From Novosphingobium sp. PhB57 (GTDB taxonomy: Bacteria > Pseudomonadota > Alphaproteobacteria > Sphingomonadales > Sphingomonadaceae), in the NCBI RefSeq assembly GCF_004342985.1, contig NZ_SMBO01000001.1, forward strand, positions 1,488,001 through 1,552,000: a stretch of 64,000 nucleotides of DNA. The letters are read 5' to 3'. Below, piece after piece: positions 9,401 to 16,846 of this stretch. The position numbers and the translations under genes were made by a program. Under the pieces are notes generated by a model that did not search any database, was not told where the DNA came from, and saw only the letters and a list, made by a program, of their open reading frames with translations. Each line of letters begins with the position of its first letter. The first letter of the stretch is position 1.

Positions 9401-10046
9401 CGTGGAACTGCGCTTCGGCATATTGCGCGGGGTTAGTGCCGACGAGGGGAATATCGCGCACATAGGCCAGCGCGATCAGGTCTTCCTCGCTCTCGTCCTC
9501 GACTTGCTCGCCGGTGCGGGTGATCTCGATATAGAGCCGGTCGCCGAACAGGGCTTGCAGGCTGTCGCAATAGCTTTCCGCGGCTTCGAACTTGCCCGCC
9601 GCATAGAGCCGGGTCAGCGCGCCTTCGCTGCCTCCGGTCAGGCAGATCAGGCCATCGGTGTGGCCGCGCAGCGATTCCAGCGTGACATGCGGGTCGAGCT
9701 CCAGTGGACGCTCCAGGTGCGCGCGGCTGACGAGATCGCACAAGTTCAGCCAGCCGGCCTCGCTCTGGGCGAAAAGCGCGAGCCAGTCGATCGGCAGGTC
9801 CTGTCCCTGTGCCACCACCCCCGGCCGCGCGACGGCGAGGAAAGTGCCGACGATGGGCTGGACGCCGGCTCCCTTGCAGGCCTGCGCGTAAGTGGGGGCA
9901 CCGTAGAGACCGTTACGGTCGCAGATGGCGGCGGCGGGAAACTTGCGTTCCTTGGCCAGCTTTGCCGCGGCCTTGGGATCGATCGCGCCGTCCAGCATCG
10001 TGAAACTTGAGAAGATGCGCAGAGGTACGAAGGATGCATGGGCCAT
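6447..10046 (-). CDS. dnaE: DNA polymerase III subunit alpha
   Basis: The 1199-residue protein is the replicative polymerase catalytic subunit (DnaE1, C-family). The order is an N-terminal PHP domain, the polymerase palm with catalytic acidic residues in the PDFDIDFCETRRGEVIRYV segment, fingers and beta-clamp-binding region, then an OB fold near the C-terminus. The PHP metal site is degraded: the E. coli HLRVHS equivalent reads PLRIFS, so both histidines are gone. Proofreading must therefore depend on DnaQ. Length is slightly above E. coli DnaE (1160). Gene order lolC-lolD-...-dnaE is common in alphaproteobacteria. The ATG at 10046 matches the family N-terminus. Confidence 0.97.
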   Translation of the reverse strand: MAHASFVPLRIFSSFTMLDGAIDPKAAAKLAKERKFPAAAICDRNGLYGAPTYAQACKGAGVQPIVGTFLAVARPGVVAQGQDLPIDWLALFAQSEAGWLNLCDLVSRAHLERPLELDPHVTLESLRGHTDGLICLTGGSEGALTRLYAAGKFEAAESYCDSLQALFGDRLYIEITRTGEQVEDESEEDLIALAYVRDIPLVGTNPAQYAEAQFHAAHDAMLCIANSTQVDAPERPRSSSERWVKPAETMQELFADLPEALANTLVVAQRCAYMPPRRKPLLPSLAGDLEGEARMLADNSRAGLASRLAPYWPDVTEDELDAAMALQGEEREAAYRELAERGVTEDFLDYAKRLDFEVQIIVGMGFPGYFLIVADFIKWAKDNDIPVGPGRGSGAGSLVAWALTVTDLDPLKLGLLFERFLNPERVSMPDFDIDFCETRRGEVIRYVQRKYGHDHVAQIITFGKMKARAVLRDCGRILQMGYGRVDSLCKMVPNHPTDPWTLTDALHGRKQHGVTKDPPVAEFRREYDVDREVKRLVDLAVQLEGLPRNSSTHAAGVVIGDRPLAQLVPLYRDPRSDMPVTQFDMKSVEDTGLVKFDFLGLKTLSVLKKACDLLERRGITINLSTLAWDDAAVYELLKRGDTVGVFQLESEGMRRTLAAVKPTNFGDIIALVSLYRPGPMDNIPLFGRRKNGLESIEYPHDKLAGILGETYGIFVYQEQVMQAAQILAGYSLGDADLLRRAMGKKVQAEMDKQRQRFVDGCKEVSGIEAGKANELFDLIDKFAGYGFNKSHAAAYALLAYHTAWFKAHYPHEFYAASMCFDMHQSEKLAIFVDDARRNGIQLAAPDINMSEAEFCVEETPDSHAVRYALAGIRNVGEKAMDAIVAEREANGKFVSLDDVFRRAPAGSMNRRQLESLAAAGAFDALEPNRAKVLANADTLLAEADRSSRERNSAQHGLFGGDDHVEQGLRFVDADPWNRMDQMAKERETFGFYFAAHPVEQFRAVASANGARTYSSLMNGGGAGRTDAVMAAMVENVQKRKTRRGKDFVMADFSDQSGNFSASCFEESLVENFVRWSKEGACVLLNVELDSPSPDEPPRVTVRGARPLNEVKAGARMLLTLDIDRVEAVQELAMLMRPGAPGCGEVVAVLDLGEGRRQKVRLGRDFALDGEFAEHLASVAGISNVSLIARRGPEGLRRAA

Positions 10047-10355
10047 CCGGGGAATTTAGGCATTGCCCTATGCCCCGATCAAGGCGCGTCTGGGGATAAG
10101 CCGGGGGAAAGGGATCGCGATGGCTCCGAAACGGTCCGGTCTCGCGCCGGATGGCTGGATTCCGGCGAGCGGGTACGGGCCCTGCTGCTGTCGGAGCGCC
10201 TTGAAAGTCGGGCGGAATCGCGTCATGTTCGGCCCGTTCCTGTCCTTGCCGGAAGTCCCGACCCGGTGTCTTCAAGAACCATTGATTCATGCACAACCCA
10301 CGCCGTTTTCGGCGTTTTCGTCTTATGCCGGATCGGCCGTTCTGGAGACGTGTGA
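10047..10355. other. 309-bp divergent intergenic region, no clear gene
   Basis: This spacer separates the divergent starts of dnaE and the RcnB-domain gene and must hold both promoters. I see no EcfG motif, no convincing sigma-70 promoter, no tRNA and no structured RNA. A minus-strand reading frame starting MNQWFLKTPG enters dnaE in another frame and is probably not a gene. Confidence 0.5.
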
Positions 10356-11105
10356 ATGAAGTTCGCCTATCTCGCTTTCGTTCCCCTGCTGCTCGCACCG
10401 GAAGGCCTGCTGCCTCTGGAGTTCGCAGCCATGGCACAGCAGAATCGTCCCGGCGGATCGCAGGGCCAGGGCGCGCGGCCACCGTCGGGTGGTTCGAATC
10501 GCCCCTCCGGCCCCGGCCAGCCCGGCGCGGGAGGAAGCCGCCCGCAACCGCAACCGCAGCCTACCCGCCCCGGCGGCAACCAGACGCAGCCGAGTCGGCC
10601 CGGTGGCGGCAACGACAATCGGCCGGGGCAACCGGGTGGCGGCAATCGACCGGGGCAACCCGGTGGAGACCATCGCCCCGGCCAGCCCGGCAATGGCAAT
10701 CGCCCTGGGCAGCCGGGTGGCAACTACCGCCCGGGACAGCCGGGCAGCAACTATCGCCCGGGCCAGCCGGGCAGCGGCAACCGCCCCGGCCAACCGGGCT
10801 ATCCGCGTCCGCCCGTCGTCTCCCAGCCCCATCGTCCGGGCGCAGGAAGGCCGAGCACGTTCCGCCCGATGCGCGCGCCGCCGTACCGCTATCCGCGGGG
10901 CTACAGCTATCGGCGATGGACGGTGCGGATGGTCCTGCCGGCCATCTTCCTGTCCTCGGCCTATCTGTTCCAGGACTACTCGATGGTCGGCGTCGGCCCA
11001 CCGCCCCCGGGCTATTACTGGGTGCGCTACGGCCCCGACCTGCTGCTGGTCAACCGCACCACGCGCCGCGTGGTCGATGTGATCTACAACGCCTTCTACT
11101 ATTGA
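10356..11105 (+). CDS. Gly/Pro-rich repeat protein with C-terminal RcnB domain
   Basis: The 249-residue protein has a signal peptide (about residues 1-27) and a Gly/Pro/Asn/Arg-rich, probably disordered region. Residues 89-148 contain seven RPGQPG units spaced exactly nine residues apart. The C-terminus (about residues 195-249; LSSAYLFQDYSMVGV then PPGYYWVRYGPDLLLVNRTT) resembles the RcnB periplasmic domain. In E. coli RcnB modulates nickel/cobalt export. The repeat region is not part of E. coli RcnB, and metal binding here is unproven since the repeats lack Cys and nearly lack His. It is likely periplasmic. Confidence 0.8.
   Translation: MKFAYLAFVPLLLAPEGLLPLEFAAMAQQNRPGGSQGQGARPPSGGSNRPSGPGQPGAGGSRPQPQPQPTRPGGNQTQPSRPGGGNDNRPGQPGGGNRPGQPGGDHRPGQPGNGNRPGQPGGNYRPGQPGSNYRPGQPGSGNRPGQPGYPRPPVVSQPHRPGAGRPSTFRPMRAPPYRYPRGYSYRRWTVRMVLPAIFLSSAYLFQDYSMVGVGPPPPGYYWVRYGPDLLLVNRTTRRVVDVIYNAFYY
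10617..10799 (+). repeat. 27-bp tandem coding repeat (7 units)
   Basis: Seven units encoding a nine-residue period with invariant RPGQPG (residues 89, 98, 107, 116, 125, 134 and 143 are the arginines) lie inside the RcnB-domain gene. The variable three residues include GGN, GDH, GGN, SNY and SGN forms. Copy number is likely to vary between strains by slippage. Confidence 0.85.
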
Positions 11106-11139
11106 GCCGGATGGCAGGACGAAAGAAGGCGCTGCTCGT

Positions 11140-11637
11140 TCAGAGCAGCGCCTCGATGTCCTTTTCCAGGCTCTCCGGCTTATCGGTGGGAGCGTAGCGA
11201 CGCACGACCTTGCCGTCGCGGCCGATCAGGAACTTGGTGAAGTTCCATTTCACGGACTTGCTGCCGAGCAGACCCGGCGCTTCACGCTTCAACCATGTCC
11301 AGATGGGCGCGGCATCGTCTCCATTGACGTCCACTTTGCCCATGAGCGGGAACGAGAGGCCGAAGTTCACTTCGCAGAACGAGGCGATCTCCTCGGCCGA
11401 GCCCGGTTCCTGCCCGCCGAACTGGTTGCACGGGAAGGCGATGACCTCGAAGCCGCGGTCCCGATATTTCTGCCAGAGTGCTTCCAGTCCGGCATATTGC
11501 GGCGTGAAACCGCACTTGCTGGCCGTGTTGACCACGAGCAGCACTTGGCCGAGCCTGTCGGCGAGACTTACCGTCTCACCGCCGGGCAAGGCGACTTCGA
11601 AATCCGCAATCGTTCGGAGATCAACTGGTGACGCCAT
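11140..11637 (-). CDS. gpx: Glutathione peroxidase (cysteine type)
   Basis: The 165-residue protein is a thioredoxin-fold peroxidase that reduces hydroperoxides. The peroxidatic cysteine sits in NTASKCGFTPQY, the Gln in PCNQFGGQEPGS and the Trp-Asn in WNFTKFLI, completing the family tetrad. It uses Cys and not selenocysteine, and such bacterial enzymes often prefer thioredoxin to glutathione. The ATG at 11637 (MASPVDLRTIADFEV) matches the family N-terminus. Its start overlaps the end of the upstream small gene by 17 bp, suggesting coupled translation and shared control by the EcfG-type promoter upstream. Confidence 0.94.
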   Translation of the reverse strand: MASPVDLRTIADFEVALPGGETVSLADRLGQVLLVVNTASKCGFTPQYAGLEALWQKYRDRGFEVIAFPCNQFGGQEPGSAEEIASFCEVNFGLSFPLMGKVDVNGDDAAPIWTWLKREAPGLLGSKSVKWNFTKFLIGRDGKVVRRYAPTDKPESLEKDIEALL

Positions 11638-11905
11638 GGGGGAAGTCCGTCCTTCGATAAAGACGGCGTATGTCCCCGATTTCCAGCAGCCTGTCACCGT
11701 CCTTCTGAACGGAATAATTCACCTGATCCGCCTCTGGGAGGTGCATCACGTAGCGAATCAGATTGGCCACCGTATCTCGGCGTATCGCCTTGAATACGTT
11801 GAACAGACCACTGCCATCAGTGGCCTTGTGCAGTTCCGCACCGTCGTTCCATCCGGGGCTGTCGCCAGCCGGAATGCCTTGGATGGTGGTGGGAAAGTCG
11901 CTCAT
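11621..11905 (-). CDS. Small protein of unknown function, coupled to gpx
   Basis: I do not recognise this 94-residue soluble protein. It starts MSDFPTTIQGIPAGDSPGWN and contains a basic amphipathic middle (FKAIRRDTVANLIRYVMHL). There is no signal peptide or membrane segment. AGGAG lies 6 bases before the ATG, and a perfect EcfG-type promoter lies about 37 bases upstream. Its 3' end overlaps the gpx start by 17 bp, so the two genes probably form an operon. A role in oxidative or general stress is inferred from this context only. Confidence 0.7.
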   Translation of the reverse strand: MSDFPTTIQGIPAGDSPGWNDGAELHKATDGSGLFNVFKAIRRDTVANLIRYVMHLPEADQVNYSVQKDGDRLLEIGDIRRLYRRTDFPHGVTS

Positions 11906-11942
11906 ATGTTGCTCCTTTCGCGCGTCTTGCCTCGGCCCATGA

Positions 11943-11968
11943 AACGCGCAGGAATCGCGCAATGTTCC
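11943..11968 (-). promoter_or_regulatory. Perfect EcfG-type (general stress) promoter for the gpx operon
   Basis: Read on the minus strand, GGAAC (11964-11968) is followed by 17 bases and CGTT (11943-11946). This is an exact match to the EcfG promoter consensus GGAAC-N16/17-CGTT of alphaproteobacteria. It lies between the lolD stop codon and the ATG at 11905. The predicted transcript start gives a leader of about 30 bases with an AGGAG ribosome binding site. Confidence 0.75.
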
Positions 11969-11989
11969 CTGAGCTTTATCCCGGCCGGG

Positions 11990-12688
11990 TCAGGCCAGCA
12001 CCCCTTCGTGGAGTCTTACCACCCGGTCCATGGCTGCAGCCAGCCGCTCGTTGTGGGTAGCCACAAGCGCCGCGCTGCCCTGTCCGCGCACCAGTTCGAG
12101 GAACTGCGCGAACACAGTGTCGGCGGTGGTCTCGTCGAGATTGCCGGTCGGTTCATCGGCCAGCACGAGGCGCGGCTTGTTGGCCAGGGCACGGGCCACG
12201 GCGACGCGCTGCTGCTCGCCGCCCGAGAGCTTGCTCGGCCGGTGTTCGAGGCGCTGCCCCAACCCCAGCGCGCTCAGCAATTCGCGCGCGCGCTCCTCGC
12301 ACTCCTCGCGCGGCTTGCCGGTGATGAGCTGCGGCAGGACCACATTCTCGATCGCGTTGAAGTCCGGCAGGAGGTGGTGGAACTGGTAGACAAAGCCGAT
12401 ATGGTCGCGCCGAACCGCCGCGCGGCGGTCCTTGCCGAGCTTCGACGCATCGATGCCGGCAATCTCGATTCGCCCGCCGAAACCGCCTTCGAGAAGGCCG
12501 ATGGCCTGGAGCATGGTCGACTTGCCCGAACCCGAAGGCCCGAGCAGGGCAACGATCTCTCCGGGGCGAACGTCGAGGTCCACGCCGCGCAGGACATCGA
12601 TGGTCACGCCGCCCTGCTCGAAGCTGCGCGTCAGCTTGTCGAGGCGGACGACCGCTCCATTGGCGGAAGCATGGGCAGTGTCATTCAT
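11990..12688 (-). CDS. lolD: Lipoprotein-releasing ABC transporter ATPase LolD
   Basis: The 232-residue ABC ATPase has Walker [10 protein letters not shown], the signature [15 protein letters not shown] and Walker [13 protein letters not shown]. These are typical of the LolD/MacB/FtsE subgroup. With a LolC/E-type permease it extracts outer-membrane lipoproteins from the inner membrane and hands them to LolA. Its ATG (12688) overlaps the end of the permease gene (12681) by 8 bp, which indicates translational coupling. The next gene downstream has its own stress promoter. Confidence 0.95.
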   Translation of the reverse strand: MNDTAHASANGAVVRLDKLTRSFEQGGVTIDVLRGVDLDVRPGEIVALLGPSGSGKSTMLQAIGLLEGGFGGRIEIAGIDASKLGKDRRAAVRRDHIGFVYQFHHLLPDFNAIENVVLPQLITGKPREECEERARELLSALGLGQRLEHRPSKLSGGEQQRVAVARALANKPRLVLADEPTGNLDETTADTVFAQFLELVRGQGSAALVATHNERLAAAMDRVVRLHEGVLA

Positions 12689-13922
12689 AGCGCAGCACCT
12701 GCACGGGATCGGTGCTCGCCGCCTTGAAGGCGGGATAGAGCGTGGCGAGAAAACTGAAGATCAGGGCCATCACGCAGATCACCGCGATTTCCACGGGGTC
12801 CGGGCGCGAGGGCAACTCGGTCAGGAACCGGATCGAGGGATCCCAGAGGTTCTGGCCGGTCACGATCTCCACGAAATGAACGATCGGTTGGCGGAAGTAG
12901 AGGAACACGATGCCCAGCAGCACCCCCGCCAGCGTTCCCAGCACGCCGATGCAGAAGCCGGTCGTCACGAAAACCTTGAGCAGCGAACGCCGGGTCGCTC
13001 CCATCGTCCGCAGGATCGCGATGTCGCGCGTCTTGGCGCGCACCAGCATGATCAGCGAGGACAGGATGTTGAACACGGCCACCAGCACGATGATCGAGAG
13101 CACGACGAACATCGCCACGCGCTCCACCGCCAGCGCCTCGAACAGGGAGGCGTTGATGGTCTTCCAGTCAGTGACAATGGCGCGGCCCTTCAACTGCCGT
13201 TCAAGCGGCGCGATGATCTCGCCCACGCGGTCCGGGTTGGTAGTCGTCACCTCGATCATGCCGATGGTGTCGCCCGTGAGCATCAGCGTCTGTGCGTCCT
13301 TCATCGGCATCACGACATAGGCCTTGTCGTAATCGTAGATGCCGATCTCGAAGATGGCAGCGACGCGATAGGCGATCTGGCGCGGGACGGTGCCGAACGG
13401 CGTCGAGCGGCCGAGCGGGTTCATCACGGTGATCGTATCGCCGACTTGCGCGCCGAGATTCTGCGCGAGCTGCGACCCGATCGCTACGTTGTCGCTGCCG
13501 GGAACCAGTTCTCCGAGATTGCCTGCCTGCACCTTTTCACGCAGGCGCGCGATATCCTCATTGGTGTTGCCCCGCACCAGCACGCCTTCGACGCGGCCGT
13601 TGAAGGTGGTCACCAGCGGCTGTTCGATCAGCGGCGAGGCCTTGACCACGCCCGGAGTCGCGCGGACATCCTTCAGCACGCTCTGCCAGTCGTCCAGCCG
13701 GCCGCCATAGGCCTGGATGATCGCATGGCCGTTCAGCCCCACGATCTTGTCGAACAGTTCCGCGCGGAAGCCGTTCATGACGCTCATGACGATGACCAGC
13801 GCGGCGACGCCCAGCATCACGGCCACCAGGCTGATGCCGGCAACCAGGGCAATGAAGCGCTCGCCCTTTCCGGGCAGCATGTAGCGCTTGGCGATGGTCC
13901 ATTCGAAAGGGGATAGGATCAA
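12681..13922 (-). CDS. lolC: Lipoprotein-releasing ABC transporter permease LolC/LolE
   Basis: This is a FtsX-like permease of about 413 residues. It has a first transmembrane helix after [20 protein letters not shown], a large periplasmic domain, and three C-terminal helices with a conserved end ([20 protein letters not shown]). Family members begin M-I-L-S-P-F-E-W, and the matching codon here is TTG at 13922, so I chose that start. An in-frame ATG at 13961 adds 13 residues that are not family-like. A single permease gene is present, as in other alphaproteobacteria, so it may form a homodimer with LolD. It is immediately upstream of and overlaps lolD. Confidence 0.92.
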   Translation of the reverse strand: MILSPFEWTIAKRYMLPGKGERFIALVAGISLVAVMLGVAALVIVMSVMNGFRAELFDKIVGLNGHAIIQAYGGRLDDWQSVLKDVRATPGVVKASPLIEQPLVTTFNGRVEGVLVRGNTNEDIARLREKVQAGNLGELVPGSDNVAIGSQLAQNLGAQVGDTITVMNPLGRSTPFGTVPRQIAYRVAAIFEIGIYDYDKAYVVMPMKDAQTLMLTGDTIGMIEVTTTNPDRVGEIIAPLERQLKGRAIVTDWKTINASLFEALAVERVAMFVVLSIIVLVAVFNILSSLIMLVRAKTRDIAILRTMGATRRSLLKVFVTTGFCIGVLGTLAGVLLGIVFLYFRQPIVHFVEIVTGQNLWDPSIRFLTELPSRPDPVEIAVICVMALIFSFLATLYPAFKAASTDPVQVLRYE

Positions 13923-14230
13923 GCGACGGGTCCGTCTGTGATCGGGCAGATGGCCCGGCATTAAGCAGAAGTAGGAAGACTGGCAAGCTGATCGCCTGCC
14001 CGAGGTGACGCGGTGCTGAACGCGCAGGCAAAAGTCCAGAGAGCCCCAACGGTCGATCACAATGCTTCTGAGAGGCGCCGGTTCCCGTGGATCGGGGCTG
14101 TCATTATGCCGTCACGAAGCTGGCGCAGACGCCCTTGCCGAACCGGAGGCGTTCGACCCCCTTGCATTTACGGGCAACACGCTCCAAATGCGCGGGCGAT
14201 TTTGGCGCGCCAGCAGCCCGGACGACATCC

Positions 14231-15679
14231 ATGAACATGACACATCCCTTTCGAGACGCCGACGGGGACAAGCTGCGCGAAGAGTGCGGCGTTTTCGGCG
14301 TAATCGGCTCCAAGGACGCGGCGAACATCGCCGCGGCCGGGCTTCACTCCTTGCAGCACCGCGGCCAGGAGGCCGTGGGCATTACCAGCTTCAGCGGCGA
14401 GGAGTTCCACTCCCACCGCGGCCTCGGCCACGTGGCGCAGGTGTTCTCCCAGCGCGAGCTGGATACCCTGCCCGGCACCATGGCTTCCGGCCATGTCCGC
14501 TATGCCACGACCGGCGGATCCGGGCTGCGCAACGTGCAGCCGCTCTTCGCCGATCTGGCCGCGGGCGGTTTCGCGATCGCCCATAACGGCAACATTTCCA
14601 ACGCGATGACGCTGAAGCGCGATCTCGTGTCGAAAGGCTCGATCTTCCAGTCGACCTCCGACACCGAGGTGATCATCCACCTCGTCGCCACCAGCCGCTA
14701 TCCCACGCTGCTCGACCGGTTCGTAGACGCGCTGCGCATGGTGGAAGGCGCCTATTCGCTCATCTGCATGACGGCAGAGGGCATGATCGCCTGCCGCGAT
14801 CCGCTGGGCATCCGCCCGCTGGTCATGGGCCGCATCGGTGACGCCACCGTGTTCGCCTCGGAAACCGTGGCCTTCGACGTGATCGGCGCCGAGTTCATCC
14901 GCTCGATCGAGCCGGGCGAACTGGTCCAGGTCGATCACAAGGGCACGATCTCCAGCCACCGCCCCTTCGGCAATCCGGCCCCGCGCCCCTGCATTTTCGA
15001 GCACGTCTACTTCAGCCGACCCGATTCGGTGATGGACGGCCGCTCGGTCTACCAGGTGCGCAAGCAGATCGGCATGGAACTCGCCAAGGAAGCGCCGGCC
15101 GCCGCCGATGTGGTGATCCCGGTTCCCGACAGCGGCGTGCCTGCCGCCATCGGTTATGCCCAGCAATCGGGCATTCCCTTCGAGCTCGGCATCATCCGCT
15201 CGCACTATGTCGGCCGTACCTTCATCCAGCCGGGTGACGCAGCCCGCCACGCGGACGTGAAGCGCAAGCATAATGCCAACCGCGCCATCGTCGAAGGCAA
15301 GCGCATCATCCTGATCGACGATTCGATCGTGCGCGGCACCACCTCGATGAAGATCGTCGAGATGATGCGCGACGCAGGCGCTGCCGAAGTGCACATGCGC
15401 ATCGCCAGCCCGCCGACCGAGCATTCGTGCTTCTACGGCGTCGACACGCCGGAGCGTTCGAAGCTGCTGGCCGCCAACATGGACATCCAGGCCATGGCGG
15501 ACTTCATCAAGGCCGACAGCCTCGCCTTCGTCTCGATCGACGGTCTCTACCGTGCGGTCGGCGAGGAAAAGCGCAACAAGAAGCGCCCGCAATTCTGCGA
15601 TGCCTGCTTCTCGGGCGAATATCCCACCAAGCTGACGGACTTCGCCGAGCGCTTCTCCGGGGAGCTTAACGCAGCGTGA
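14231..15679 (+). CDS. purF: Amidophosphoribosyltransferase
   Basis: The 482-residue enzyme makes 5-phosphoribosylamine from PRPP and glutamine, the first step of purine synthesis. The N-terminal nucleophile cysteine appears in REECGVFGV after a short propeptide of about 16 residues. The glutaminase segments [12 protein letters not shown] and [11 protein letters not shown] follow, and the PRPP-binding loop is [15 protein letters not shown]. The ATG at 14231 is chosen because translation further upstream is not family-like; an alternative ATG lies two codons later. The ribosome binding site is weak. Its stop overlaps the next gene start (GTGA). Confidence 0.96.
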   Translation: MNMTHPFRDADGDKLREECGVFGVIGSKDAANIAAAGLHSLQHRGQEAVGITSFSGEEFHSHRGLGHVAQVFSQRELDTLPGTMASGHVRYATTGGSGLRNVQPLFADLAAGGFAIAHNGNISNAMTLKRDLVSKGSIFQSTSDTEVIIHLVATSRYPTLLDRFVDALRMVEGAYSLICMTAEGMIACRDPLGIRPLVMGRIGDATVFASETVAFDVIGAEFIRSIEPGELVQVDHKGTISSHRPFGNPAPRPCIFEHVYFSRPDSVMDGRSVYQVRKQIGMELAKEAPAAADVVIPVPDSGVPAAIGYAQQSGIPFELGIIRSHYVGRTFIQPGDAARHADVKRKHNANRAIVEGKRIILIDDSIVRGTTSMKIVEMMRDAGAAEVHMRIASPPTEHSCFYGVDTPERSKLLAANMDIQAMADFIKADSLAFVSIDGLYRAVGEEKRNKKRPQFCDACFSGEYPTKLTDFAERFSGELNAA

Positions 15680-16407
15680 GCGAAAGTATTGGCGGCAAGC
15701 CGTTCGAAGGTCAGGTCGCGCTCGTCACCGGCTCCAGCCGGGGGATCGGTGCGGCCACCGCGCTCGCACTCGCTTCGGCGGGCGCACACGTCCTGCTGAC
15801 GGGGCGCGACACCAAGGCGCTGGAAACGATCGAGGACCGGATCTACCAGGCCGGCGGCGCGGCGACGATCGCGCCGGTCGACCTCGTCGAATCGGACGGC
15901 ATCGCCCGCCTGGCGACCGCCGTATCGCAGCGCTGGGGCAAGCTCGACATTCTCGTCGCCAATGCCGCGGTCCTGCCGGAACTGACGAGCGTGGCCGATA
16001 TCGACCAGCGCGCCTTCAACAAGGCGCTCACCACGAATGTCCTCGCCACGCAGGCGCTGATCGCCAATTTCGATCCGCTGCTCCGCAAGAGCGACGATGC
16101 GCGCCTGATCGGCATGACCTCCACCGTTGCCACCGCGCCCCGCGCGTTCTGGGGCGCCTATGCCGCTACCAAGGCCGCGTTCGAGGTTCTGCTGGATTGC
16201 TATGCGCAGGAAAGCCGCAATATCGCGAAGCTGCGGGTGGCCATCGTCAACCCCGGCGCCACCCGCACGGCGATGCGTGCCCGTGCCTATCCTGGCGAAG
16301 CGCCGGCATCGGTGAAACCGCCCGAAGCCGTGGCCGAAAGGCTTGTCTCGCTGCTGGCGGAACCCTTCGAAAGCGGCCACCGCGAGACCATTCCCGCCGA
16401 TTTTTAA
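15676..16407 (+). CDS. Short-chain dehydrogenase/reductase (SDR)
   Basis: The 243-residue classical SDR has the nucleotide-binding TGSSRGIGAA motif (about residues 17-26), the NAA motif (VANAAVLP) and catalytic Ser and YxxxK (SxV...YAATK). The arginine of LLTGRDTK at the second strand end suggests NADP(H) preference. Start is a GTG overlapping the purF stop by 4 bp, so it is translationally coupled to purF. The same pair occurs in sphingomonads as far as I recall, but the substrate is not evident from sequence. Confidence 0.88.
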   Translation: MSESIGGKPFEGQVALVTGSSRGIGAATALALASAGAHVLLTGRDTKALETIEDRIYQAGGAATIAPVDLVESDGIARLATAVSQRWGKLDILVANAAVLPELTSVADIDQRAFNKALTTNVLATQALIANFDPLLRKSDDARLIGMTSTVATAPRAFWGAYAATKAAFEVLLDCYAQESRNIAKLRVAIVNPGATRTAMRARAYPGEAPASVKPPEAVAERLVSLLAEPFESGHRETIPADF

Positions 16408-16499
16408 CCACATGATTTAATGCGGTGGTAACTCTTTCCTGATTTCTTCCCATTGACGGCGTATCATGCACGCCGCTCCAATGTACGGGTCTCGGGACA

Positions 16500-16838
16500 A
16501 TGACGACAAAATCCCCGCAAGACATCTACGAACTCGCTGCCCAGGAAGACCGCAGCGCGATTCGCCTGCGAATCTCGATTCCGGCCGGTTTCCGGGCATC
16601 GGGCACCAAGGGTTTCCAGACGGCCGTGCGCGATCTCTCGCTTTCCGGCTTCTCGGCCACGGCGATCAGCCGCATTCACCCCGGCACATACTGCTGGCTG
16701 ACGCTGCCCGGAATGGAAGCCCTGCCCGCGCGAGTCATCTGGTGGGAAGACGGGCTGGTCGGCTGCGCGTTCGAGCAGCTGCTGAACCCGATCATTCTGG
16801 AAAACGTGCTTGCGCGCTGGCGCGGCCAGGGAAGCTGA
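16500..16838 (+). CDS. PilZ-domain protein
   Basis: The 112-residue protein is a stand-alone PilZ domain. It has an N-terminal arginine-rich segment (RSAIRLRISI) and the DLSLSGF motif corresponding to D/NxSxxG, which together bind cyclic di-GMP in the family. It then shows a GTYCWLTLPGMEALPARVIWW beta-barrel stretch. A role as c-di-GMP effector in motility or envelope control is inferred from the family. A TTAACCA element (16404-16410) and TTTAA lie upstream, weakly resembling CtrA half-sites. It converges on the cfa gene. Confidence 0.85.
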   Translation: MTTKSPQDIYELAAQEDRSAIRLRISIPAGFRASGTKGFQTAVRDLSLSGFSATAISRIHPGTYCWLTLPGMEALPARVIWWEDGLVGCAFEQLLNPIILENVLARWRGQGS

Positions 16839-16846
16839 GCGCTTCT

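Noticed and set aside
9913..10482. Minus-strand frame beginning MNQWFLKTPG upstream of dnaE
   Set aside because: It runs into dnaE in another frame, has no ribosome binding site of note, and its translation is low-complexity and domain-free. A short peptide cannot be excluded.
16401..16445. TTAACCA and TTTAA elements before the PilZ gene as a CtrA box
   Set aside because: Spacing does not match TTAA-N7-TTAA and the first element overlaps the SDR stop codon; support is too weak for a feature.
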